Shown piece after piece: positions 51,334 through 58,802 of a stretch of 64,000 nucleotides of DNA. Made by a program: the position numbers and the translations under genes. This DNA comes from Calditrichota bacterium. Lineage in GTDB: Bacteria; Calditrichota; Calditrichia; Calditrichales; Calditrichaceae. Under the pieces are notes generated by a model. The model saw nothing but the letters and a program-made list of their open reading frames with translations, was not told the origin of the DNA and did not search any database. Each line of letters starts with the position of its first letter. The first letter of the stretch is position 1. The stretch is taken from assembly GCA_024278755.1 (NCBI GenBank), contig JAJRSO010000028.1, positions 1 through 64,000 on the forward strand, in the 5' to 3' direction.

Positions 51334-52929
51334 ATGAAAAGGATTTTCACACTTACGTTTTTGCTGTTAAGTGTTCAGTTTAGCGTAGCTCAGACGCTAT
51401 ATCCGGAATTAACCGGACAAGCCTTAATCGAGCAGTTAAGAGCCGACTATAAACCCGTCCATGTACTCGGTTACGATACTGCCCGCGACACCATGTTTGC
51501 AGTTATCGATAATCACAATAATTACGTGACCTGTGTTTATACCGGTTATACAATTTATATCGATCCGGCTCAGGACCCCAGTACGGCCGCTTATAATCAG
51601 GACATGAATACCGAACATACCTGGCCGCAAAGCAAAGGGGCCGATACCGGCAATGCCAACAGTGATTTGCACCATCTCTATCCCTGTCGGGCGCAGACGA
51701 ATTCCTCCCGCGGGAATGACCCTTTTGCCGAAATTAACGATAATGTAACGGATAAATGGTGGCGGCTGGATTATGATCAAACAACCATTCCGACCTCTTA
51801 TATTGATGAATATAGCGAGAAAGACAATAACGGTTATTTTGAACCGCGGGAAGACCATAAAGGGAATGCCGCACGTTCCGTTTTCTATTTTTATACCATG
51901 TACAAAGAGCAATCGGATACCAATTTTTTTAATGAACAGAAAGAAACACTGCGGCAATGGAATTTGCTGGACGATGTGGATCAGGCCGAGCTGGACAGAA
52001 GCGCTCTCGTTGCCACTTACCAGGACGGCAAAGAGAATCCGTTTGTTTTAGATACGACTCTTGTGCGTCGCGCCTATTTTACAGGCAGCAGCGGCGGAAG
52101 CGGTAGCGGCGGCGATACGACGGCAACCGGTGAGGCCGGGGATATTATTATTACTGAGATCATGCAGAATCCTTCCGCCGTATACGACTCCGAAGGTGAA
52201 TGGTTTGAAATTTATAATACAACATCAGCCGCGATTGATATAAACGGCTGGTACATCCGCGATAATGATACGGATAGTCATCAAATTGCAAACGGTGGTC
52301 CGCTGCTTGTTCCGGCGCAGGATTATTTTGTGCTAAGCCGAAACGGAAATAGCGCCACTAATGGCGGCGTAACGGTAGATTACGAATATTCCGGCGTCGA
52401 CTTAGGTAACAGCGGTGATGAGATTGTATTGTTCGCTGCGGACGGCACAACGGAAATCGATCGCGTTGAATATGACGGTGGCTCAAATTGGTCGGATCCG
52501 ACCGGAGCTTCCATGTATTTTACCGGACAGGTTGCCGATAATAACAACGATTATTCCAACTGGTCTACCTCTCAGATTCCTTGGGATGGCAGCGCAGGAG
52601 ATGCCGGCTCACCCGGATATGGCGATATTGCGGCGGAAATTGCGGACAAGGATTTGAATACTCCCGTGGACTATGTTTTACGGAATTATCCCAATCCCTT
52701 TAATCCGACAACAATTATTAATTACGAATTACCAATTACCAATTACGTGGAGTTATCCGTTTTTAATGCGTTAGGTCAGAAAGTACGGACACTGGTGCAC
52801 GGGCGGAAGGCGGCGGGAAAACATTCGGTTGTTTTCAATGCCGATGGCTTGACCGGCGGCATTTATTTTTATCATTTGCGGACGAACAGCGGAATTTTTT
52901 TGACACACAAAATGTTACTGCTTAAGTAG
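51334..52929 (+). CDS. Secreted endonuclease I, T9SS cargo
   Basis: ATG 51334 (531 residues) follows TTAGGATAAAAAAG and begins a signal peptide ending SVAQ. Upstream in-frame starts lack a signal peptide. The endonuclease I domain (~20-255) has EHTWPQSKGAD, NSDLHHLYPCRAQTNSSRGN and EPREDHKGNAARSVFYFYT, carrying the conserved catalytic histidine and metal-binding asparagine/glutamate positions. A Gly/Ser linker (~265-280) joins a lamin-tail (LTD) domain (~283-420: IIITEIMQNPSAVYDSEGEW) and then a sorting domain (RNYPNPFNPTTIINYELP). It should degrade extracellular DNA non-specifically, for nutrition or biofilm turnover. Copy C of the dispersed repeat follows the stop. Confidence 0.9.
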   Translation: MKRIFTLTFLLLSVQFSVAQTLYPELTGQALIEQLRADYKPVHVLGYDTARDTMFAVIDNHNNYVTCVYTGYTIYIDPAQDPSTAAYNQDMNTEHTWPQSKGADTGNANSDLHHLYPCRAQTNSSRGNDPFAEINDNVTDKWWRLDYDQTTIPTSYIDEYSEKDNNGYFEPREDHKGNAARSVFYFYTMYKEQSDTNFFNEQKETLRQWNLLDDVDQAELDRSALVATYQDGKENPFVLDTTLVRRAYFTGSSGGSGSGGDTTATGEAGDIIITEIMQNPSAVYDSEGEWFEIYNTTSAAIDINGWYIRDNDTDSHQIANGGPLLVPAQDYFVLSRNGNSATNGGVTVDYEYSGVDLGNSGDEIVLFAADGTTEIDRVEYDGGSNWSDPTGASMYFTGQVADNNNDYSNWSTSQIPWDGSAGDAGSPGYGDIAAEIADKDLNTPVDYVLRNYPNPFNPTTIINYELPITNYVELSVFNALGQKVRTLVHGRKAAGKHSVVFNADGLTGGIYFYHLRTNSGIFLTHKMLLLK

Positions 52930-52953
52930 CAGAGACGGATATCGTAAAGATAG

Positions 52954-53077
52954 ATTCCAATCCATACAGATGGGTTCTATTCCTCTCCGATGGATATTGA
53001 TAAAGGTTCAAGTTGTTCCGAATACTCCGTTGTACCGATAAATCGGTATTTTTAACTTAGGGCGGGGCTGTTCATTT
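52954..53077 (+). repeat. Dispersed intergenic repeat, copy C
   Basis: Starts about 25 bases after the endonuclease stop, in the same orientation as copies A and B relative to the upstream gene. Shared blocks are TTGATAAAGGTTCAAGTTG, TTCCGAATACTCCGTTGTA, the perfect palindrome CCGATAAATCGG, TATTTTTAACTT and GGCGGGGCTGTTCATT. There is no coding frame common to the copies. Confidence 0.65.
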
Positions 53078-53179
53078 AACGCAGTCGTTGAAAAAGGGAT
53101 GCTTTTGCACCCTTTTTTCATATCCGGATTTCATACTGCTGTATCGTAATTAAAACAGATTTATTAAAGAGAGGACAAC

Positions 53180-53827
53180 ATGAATCAGACCGATAATACC
53201 GTATTTCGCAAGGATTTCTTCAGTCGTGTAAAACCTATCAAATTAATCGATCCGCTGGCAGTTGCTTTAGGCGCTGTTGAGGCGGGTGAAGAATTTTACT
53301 ATCATTACACCGATTTGGTGAAGATGAGCGGACACTCCTGTCCGGCTGTTTCGGGCGCATTTAAAATAACCGAAATTGCACTTGCGGAATTGTACGGAGA
53401 TGATATCCCTGTGCGGGGGGATATCCGTGTGACCGTTAAAGGCGCTGCAGACCATGGCGCTAACGGTCCGATCTCACAGGTTATTTCCGTTATTACCGGG
53501 GCCGCAGACAGCGCCGGTTTTAAAGGCTTGCAAGGAACGTTTAGTCGTTATAAATTACTGTCTTTTGATGAGGAGCATCCGCCGCAAAAAGGTCTCACGG
53601 CCGAGGCCGAGTTTACGCGGATGGATACAGGAAAGATAGTAACGGTACAATATAATTCCGGTCTGATTCCGGGAAGCCCGGAAATGATGCAGCTAATGCC
53701 GCTGATAATTAGCGGGAAGGCTTCTGCAGAACAGCAACATCAATTTGGCGATCTCTGGCAGGGACGGGTTGAGCGCGTACTGTTAGATCCACCGGAAGGC
53801 GTTTTTACCATTATTGCCGAATCATAA
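53180..53827 (+). CDS. FmdE-like protein
   Basis: A 215-residue cytoplasmic protein with an AGAGAGGA ribosome site. MSGHSCPAVSGAFKITEIAL (~residues 49-68) is the metal-binding GHxCP core of FmdE-family proteins, named after a subunit of molybdenum formylmethanofuran dehydrogenase. Stand-alone bacterial members are common and mostly uncharacterised. The HGANGP segment (~residue 93) and SGLIPGSPEMMQLMPLIISG fit the family's second half. There are no methanofuran or molybdenum genes near it, so the archaeal function should not be assumed. The next gene starts 28 bases later and may be co-transcribed. Confidence 0.7.
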   Translation: MNQTDNTVFRKDFFSRVKPIKLIDPLAVALGAVEAGEEFYYHYTDLVKMSGHSCPAVSGAFKITEIALAELYGDDIPVRGDIRVTVKGAADHGANGPISQVISVITGAADSAGFKGLQGTFSRYKLLSFDEEHPPQKGLTAEAEFTRMDTGKIVTVQYNSGLIPGSPEMMQLMPLIISGKASAEQQHQFGDLWQGRVERVLLDPPEGVFTIIAES

Positions 53828-53855
53828 AATTGTTTAAATTGGTTTAGAATTAATA

Positions 53856-54308
53856 ATGAAAGAAGAAAAGATGATTCACAAGTATAAACCGGGTGTTTCC
53901 CGGAGGTGGCTCTTATTGCTTTCCGGAATAGTCTGGAGCGGAACGGGAATTTTACTTAATTTCTTTGCCTACCGCTGGATTCCGGAGTTAACCGTTTTTC
54001 AGTTTGAAATCGATGTGGTTGCGGGAATTATTTTGGGTACGATCATTGCCTATTTCGGATTTAGCCTTGTAGCTAAAAAAAATATCAGACGTATTCTGGA
54101 TTATTCCGGACGGGTTTGCGTGTTTGCCTTTCAGGAATGGAAATCATACATCCTGATTGCAGTGATGATGACCATGGGAATTTATATGCGCACTACCGGA
54201 CTGATTCCCAAATTTCTGCTGGCGCCTGTTTATATCGGAATCGGATTGGCGCTGTTTTTAACCAGTTTTCTATATTATAAAATCTTTTCACAAGAAACTA
54301 CAAGCTGA
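53856..54308 (+). CDS. Small inner-membrane protein, four predicted TM helices
   Basis: A 150-residue protein with hydrophobic segments at about residues 18-40, 47-70, 92-112 and 118-141. I do not recognise a named family. ATG 53871 (five codons in) has a slightly better upstream purine run (GAAAGAAG) and is an alternative start. It follows the FmdE-like gene by 28 bases and is closed by a bidirectional terminator, so the two form a small unit. A transport or accessory role with the FmdE-like protein is a guess from position only. Confidence 0.7.
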   Translation: MKEEKMIHKYKPGVSRRWLLLLSGIVWSGTGILLNFFAYRWIPELTVFQFEIDVVAGIILGTIIAYFGFSLVAKKNIRRILDYSGRVCVFAFQEWKSYILIAVMMTMGIYMRTTGLIPKFLLAPVYIGIGLALFLTSFLYYKIFSQETTS

Positions 54309-54329
54309 CAAAACATTATTTTTTACTAC

Positions 54330-54367
54330 AAAAAAAGCCGTTCCGAATTATTGGAACGGCTTTTTTT
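54330..54367. terminator. Bidirectional Rho-independent terminator between convergent genes
   Basis: GCCGTTCC (54337-54344) pairs perfectly with GGAACGGC (54353-54360) around an 8-base loop. An A run lies on the left and a T run on the right, so it can serve both the forward membrane-protein gene and the reverse propeller gene. Confidence 0.85.
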
Positions 54368-54490
54368 GTTTTATAGGCTGGCAATACAATTCGGAAATCA
54401 GGAATAGCGTATTCAGCAAATCAGAATTATTTCTTTCCCTGTACAAAACCATTGCTAAATAAGCCACCCCGAAAACGGGAGGGCTATATT

Positions 54491-57400
54491 TTAGCGCATT
54501 AATATCATTTTCTTAACCTGCACAAAACCATTGCCTGTATTTAATCTTAGGATATACACGCCGCTTGCCAATCCTTGCGCGTTAAACGTAAGCGAATACC
54601 GTCCGGCGGCTTGTTTTTTATTTACCAGCGTTCGTACTTTTTGCCCCAATGCATTATAAACGGTTAGTTTCACAGAATTGGTAATTGGTAATTCGTAATT
54701 AATAATTGTTGACGGATTAAAGGGATTGGGATAATTCTGATGCAAGGCAAATTCTTTTACCGTTTGCCCGTTTTCTTCAATGGCCGAAACGGAATTGGCT
54801 GCCGTTACATCGTCGATTCCCCAGCCCCAGCCGTTTGTATTGGCGTCTGCAAACAGTTTAAAACGGAAATGAACATTCGTATCTGTGGCATAAAAAGCGG
54901 TTAAATCAATTAAATGATCCCGAAACATGGCTTCGTTACCATCGCCCGCGTTATCATAAGCAGATTGCCAGGCGGCATCAAAACGGCAATCATACGGTTC
55001 AATTAAAACAGTCCAGTTATCACCGTCGTCGGAACTTTCTACGGTAACATAATCATAAAATCCGGCGTCGCCGTATACCGACCCGGATTCGCCCGGTTCC
55101 ACAACGGCAACATCACGGTAACTTAGCGAAGCGCCTGTTTTAATGGTTACAGGTGTTCCCAAATAAGCAATAGCCGTTTGGGCGTCGGCGTAGGGATGTG
55201 CAGAGTTTAACAGAGCGGTGGTAAAACCCGATTGGGAAGAAGCGTTCAAATCGCCGAAAAAAGTTGTTTGCAAGTCGTCAAAGTTTTCGGTAATGGTTTC
55301 TGCCGCGGTGTAAATATGACCGCTTTTTTCCGTACTGAGAGCCGACCCTGTTCCGCGGAAACCGATGATTTGGGCTAAAATATCTTCCGGCGGCGTTGTA
55401 AGATAGGTTCCGAACGTATCGCTGCCCGACGCAACATACCCCAGGCGGTCAACGATATTCCCGTTTACAACCACGTTTACGGAATCGTAATTGGAATTGG
55501 CGTTAAAGCGTAGCTTTAAAATATGTGTGTTGGGGTTAGCCACTGTAATATCCTGCAACCCCGGAGCCAGCAGCGGTCCTTCAGCCAGCTCGTCGCGGTG
55601 TACGCTCCAAATGCCCCTGCCATGCGTTACGGCAACAATTTCCTGCTCTACAATTTTTAGACGGCGTATGGAAACAGCCGGCAGTCCTTCGTCGGAATAC
55701 TGCCAGGAAGCGCCGTTGTCATAAGAAATAAACAGGCCGATATCGGTACCCAGCCAAATTTCGGTCGTATCAAAGGGCATGACCAAAACCGAATAAGCCG
55801 GTACATCGGGAAGATTATGGTTTATGTTTTCCCAGGTTTGGCCTAAATCGCGGGTACGGTATATTTTCCCGGAACCGGAAGAGCCAATGGTTAGAAACGC
55901 GGTTGAATCTTTAGACGGGTGTGTGGAAATACCGGTTACCCAGGCATTAGGACTTCCTGCAGGCTGAACCGTTTGAGTGAATGTTTGCCCGCCATCGCTG
56001 GAGACATTCATATAAACAGTGGTTCCGCCGGCCCAGACAATATTGGAACTGCTAAGAGAAATAGCTGTTTTATAACGGGTGTAACCATTGTTGACCACTG
56101 TTGCGCTGTGCCAGTTTGCAGCCGCATCGTCGGTCCAGTAAACAGTGTTGTTGTCTCCGGCGGTAACCAGTTTGTCGGAATTATTGGGATCCATGGAAAG
56201 AGGCGTATGAAATACACTGCTCTCGGGCATACCGTTATTTACATAACTAAAATTATGCCCGCCGTCGGTAGATTTGTATATCTTAGTATAATAGAGTGTG
56301 CCGTACACAACATCGGGAGTGGTTTTATTCCAGGCGCAGTCAAAACCGCCTCCGCCGATCACACGATCCCAGGAAGAGGTAAAATCGGGGTTTGCGGGTG
56401 AACGATGTGTGCCGTTATCCTGTGTGCCGCCGATAAATTCGTTGGTGGTGGGATGGCGGTCGGCGTCGTAATACTGAGTCACATTATAATTATTATTCAT
56501 TTCCTGCCAACTGGCGCCCATATCGGTAGAATAGTGTACGCCGCCGTCATTTCCGGCGAGAATACTAAAATTATTGGGTGCGGTCTGAATGGTAACCAAA
56601 GCATGTTGATCCGCATGAACATAGGGGTAGGCGCTTCCGGTGTACCACTCGGTTAATTGTGTGGTTGTCATATTGGAACCGTTAATATGCACACGGTGAA
56701 TATTAATGCCGCCGACAAAAATATAATCGGGATCCAGCGGGCTCACCACCAAGGCATTGTCGTACCAGCCCTGTCCGCCCAGCCAGTTAGACGAATTACC
56801 GTAATCGACCCAGGTTTGTCCGCCGTCAGCCGAACGGAAAAAGCCCAGTAAACCGCTGTTATCGTCCACCGGCGCGGCATACACAATACTGGTATCGGTG
56901 GGAGAGATCGCCATTTCAATACGATTTGGATTGGCAATTTCATTGCTAACAAAATGCCATGTAAATCCGCCGTCGGTGGATTTGTAAATACCGCTTCCGT
57001 TTACGGCGATAAACTGGTTGTCGTACAGCAGTGGGTTGGCAACGATCTGCTGAACATTGCCGCCGCTGTTAAAGGATTCCGTCCAACTCACACCGCCGTC
57101 TTCCGAAATGTAAACACCGCTTTTAGTGGCGGCGGTGAAAATATCCGGGTCGTTCGGGTCAACAATAATACGGTTTACATATCTGAAATTGGAATTTCCA
57201 ACGGTTGCGGCGATTTGCTGCCAGGTTTCGCCGCCGTCGGTTGATTTGAATATCCCGTCGCCGATAATGGCGTCGAAATTATAAAATCCCTCGCCAGTTC
57301 CGGCATATAAAACATCCGGGCTGTTTTTACAGATGGCCATGCTGGCAACGGAGATAACCGGCATATTATCTGTTTTGCATGCCCAGGTTTGTCCGGCGTC

Positions 57401-57841
57401 CGTTGTTTTCCAGATACCGCCGCCCACAGCGCCCGCCCACCAGATATTTGCGTTGGTAGGGTGCACCACAATGGAACGCGTGCGTCCGCCAAAATTGCCC
57501 GGACCTCGTTCTACCCAGTTTAAAACACTGGTTTTGTGCAGGCTGGATACGGTGTGTTTTTTTGCCTGCTCCAATGCTCTAAAACGCCAACTGCCTTTAT
57601 AGGCCGGTTTTTTGCCGACTTCGGATCGCATGGCGTTTTCCTCTTCGGCGGCCTTGTCCGGTTTATCAAATTTTTGGCGGGTTTTGGCAATTTTTTTCTG
57701 TTCAAAAAAATATTTTTCCAATCCGGCGGAAGTGGTGAGATCGAATTTGGGCTTTATTTTATGCGGGTGCTTCGGAATAAAGTATAAAGCGGCTCCTGTT
57801 ATAAAAAGCAGGGTTAAAACAGATAGGAAACGTTTAAACAT
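54491..57841 (-). CDS. Secreted Asp-box (sortilin/VPS10-like) propeller protein, T9SS cargo
   Basis: I start at the ATG whose complement is 57841 (1116 residues). A GGAG ribosome site precedes it and a TM-like signal (LSVLTLLFITGAALYFI) follows. The longer frame upstream has no signal character. After a Lys-rich linker (~30-85), about ten Asp-box motifs (KTTDAGQTW, KSTDGGETW, ISEDGGVSW, KSTDGGFTW, RSADGGQTW, TRDLGQTW) mark a large ten-bladed propeller (~90-750). This fold occurs in sialidases, xyloglucanases and sortilin. No sialidase arginine triad was recognised, so enzymatic activity is uncertain. A beta-sandwich region (~800-1020) and a sorting domain (HQNYPNPFNPSTIINYELP) complete it. 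Confidence 0.88.
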   Translation of the reverse strand: MFKRFLSVLTLLFITGAALYFIPKHPHKIKPKFDLTTSAGLEKYFFEQKKIAKTRQKFDKPDKAAEEENAMRSEVGKKPAYKGSWRFRALEQAKKHTVSSLHKTSVLNWVERGPGNFGGRTRSIVVHPTNANIWWAGAVGGGIWKTTDAGQTWACKTDNMPVISVASMAICKNSPDVLYAGTGEGFYNFDAIIGDGIFKSTDGGETWQQIAATVGNSNFRYVNRIIVDPNDPDIFTAATKSGVYISEDGGVSWTESFNSGGNVQQIVANPLLYDNQFIAVNGSGIYKSTDGGFTWHFVSNEIANPNRIEMAISPTDTSIVYAAPVDDNSGLLGFFRSADGGQTWVDYGNSSNWLGGQGWYDNALVVSPLDPDYIFVGGINIHRVHINGSNMTTTQLTEWYTGSAYPYVHADQHALVTIQTAPNNFSILAGNDGGVHYSTDMGASWQEMNNNYNVTQYYDADRHPTTNEFIGGTQDNGTHRSPANPDFTSSWDRVIGGGGFDCAWNKTTPDVVYGTLYYTKIYKSTDGGHNFSYVNNGMPESSVFHTPLSMDPNNSDKLVTAGDNNTVYWTDDAAANWHSATVVNNGYTRYKTAISLSSSNIVWAGGTTVYMNVSSDGGQTFTQTVQPAGSPNAWVTGISTHPSKDSTAFLTIGSSGSGKIYRTRDLGQTWENINHNLPDVPAYSVLVMPFDTTEIWLGTDIGLFISYDNGASWQYSDEGLPAVSIRRLKIVEQEIVAVTHGRGIWSVHRDELAEGPLLAPGLQDITVANPNTHILKLRFNANSNYDSVNVVVNGNIVDRLGYVASGSDTFGTYLTTPPEDILAQIIGFRGTGSALSTEKSGHIYTAAETITENFDDLQTTFFGDLNASSQSGFTTALLNSAHPYADAQTAIAYLGTPVTIKTGASLSYRDVAVVEPGESGSVYGDAGFYDYVTVESSDDGDNWTVLIEPYDCRFDAAWQSAYDNAGDGNEAMFRDHLIDLTAFYATDTNVHFRFKLFADANTNGWGWGIDDVTAANSVSAIEENGQTVKEFALHQNYPNPFNPSTIINYELPITNSVKLTVYNALGQKVRTLVNKKQAAGRYSLTFNAQGLASGVYILRLNTGNGFVQVKKMILMR

Positions 57842-58185
57842 ACAGACTCCAAATGTTAAAGATGAAGAACCTGGAACACAAATAACAAAACGGCAGACCA
57901 GTGGAATGAATAGCCGTGTGCTGCAATTACATCTAACGAATATACAGGCCAAAAAAATTTCCCGAATGACCCAAATCACTAGTCGGGAAAAACAAAATAA
58001 AAAATAATTCTATCAGGATTATTTTATTATTTTATTCAAACCCTTTACTTCCTCTAAGTTCAACAAACTTGATTTTAGATTTTATTTTCTTGATATTTCA
58101 AAAAGCATAAAAATAATAATTATTTAGGAATTATGGAAATATCAAATAGACTTATACCTGGCGATAAGTAAATTGTAACATATAA

Positions 58186-58299
58186 TTTACTCAAACTGAG
58201 AAGGAAATTATTGGTAACAATTTGATTTTGATAGATAGTTTATTACCAAATATTTTAGCAGAGATTGAGTATTATTTTAAAAGATTTAACAAGGAATAA
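58186..58299 (+). pseudogene. C-terminal fragment, possibly of a type II restriction enzyme
   Basis: An open frame without a start encodes 37 residues, including GNNLILIDSLLPNILAEIEY and FKRFNKE, then TAA at 58297-58299. The pattern N-L-x-L-I-D-x3-L-P-x-I-L-A-E resembles C-terminal helices of some type II restriction endonucleases. The family is not certain; the link rests on the methylase-like fragment just downstream. Confidence 0.35.
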
Positions 58300-58301
58300 T
58301 T

Positions 58302-58346
58302 TTGCCTAACATTACATATACACAATATGCGGGTAAAATGCCATAA
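58302..58346 (+). pseudogene. Truncated gene start between two remnants
   Basis: A TTG three bases after the preceding stop opens LPNITYTQYAGKMP and then TAA. The spacing is typical of a coupled second gene in a restriction-modification pair. It may be the N terminus of the methyltransferase whose C terminus lies at 58380, with the middle deleted. Too short for certainty. Confidence 0.25.
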
Positions 58347-58379
58347 ACAAAATAACCATTAGTGGTAAGATGAAGGTAA

Positions 58380-58601
58380 GTGCAGAAAAATCCCGATACT
58401 GCGCAAAGGCTCCGCCGAAATTCCATTGGAATTGAAATTGATAAATCGTATTTTGAGAGGGTTTATAAATTAGTTACACCCACTGAATTGTTCTTGCCTG
58501 ATAAAGGGAAGAAATATGCGCTCGTTCAATTTGGGTTTTTGGGAGGATGGAATCATAAACGGGCAGAAAGTATTAAAACTTTATTCTTCCGATTTAGATA
58601 A
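58380..58601 (+). pseudogene. C-terminal fragment of an N4/N6 DNA methyltransferase
   Basis: The frame reads AQRLRRNSIGIEIDKSYFER and continues for about 35 further residues. In DNA methyltransferases of the N6_N4 class, the motif I region at the C terminus reads roughly G-S-G-T-T-x5-A-x2-L-x-R-N-x-I-G-I-E-I-D-x2-Y. The second half is present here and the catalytic and target-recognition parts are absent. It is therefore a remnant, AT-rich and unlike neighbouring cargo genes in base composition. Confidence 0.6.
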
Positions 58602-58692
58602 GTAGAAAATAGATATTCCCTTAGGAACCGGCTCCTCCAACTAAGCTTTGTTTAATAAGGCAAATTCCTGTTTTTAACTATCGATAACATTT

Positions 58693-58727
58693 GACAATGA
58701 TTGTGCGACCTAAGTCACAACATTGTC
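58693..58727. promoter_or_regulatory. Large imperfect palindrome upstream of the second subtilase
   Basis: Left arm GACAATG-A-TTGTG-CG-AC (58693-58709), centre CTAA, right arm GT-CACAA-CATTGTC (58714-58727). The arms pair over 14 bases with small bulges. The inner core resembles Crp/Fnr-type half-sites (TTGTGnGAC/GTCACAA). It overlaps a TTGACA at 58691-58696 that could be a -35 box, although no good -10 was found 17 bases on. Position 76 bases before the ATG suits an operator. Confidence 0.4.
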
Positions 58728-58802
58728 GTTTTGTATTTTGTAATAAAACGAACTCAGTAAAAGCCAGTCTAACTCATTTTTATTAATTGTTCGGAGGTCC
58801 TG

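Larger units (their letters stand above)
57842..58802. other. AT-rich intergenic region with decayed restriction-modification fragments
   Basis: 961 bases with no intact gene. From left to right: a featureless AT-rich stretch (57842-58180), the tail of an unidentified protein (58186-58299), a 14-codon gene start (58302-58346), the tail of a DNA methyltransferase-like protein (58380-58601) and a large palindrome (58693-58727) upstream of the subtilase gene. Confidence 0.6.

Noticed and set aside
57842-57979. 46-residue N-terminal extension of the Asp-box propeller protein
   Set aside because: The extension is Cys-rich and not signal-like. The internal ATG with GGAG upstream starts a proper signal segment.
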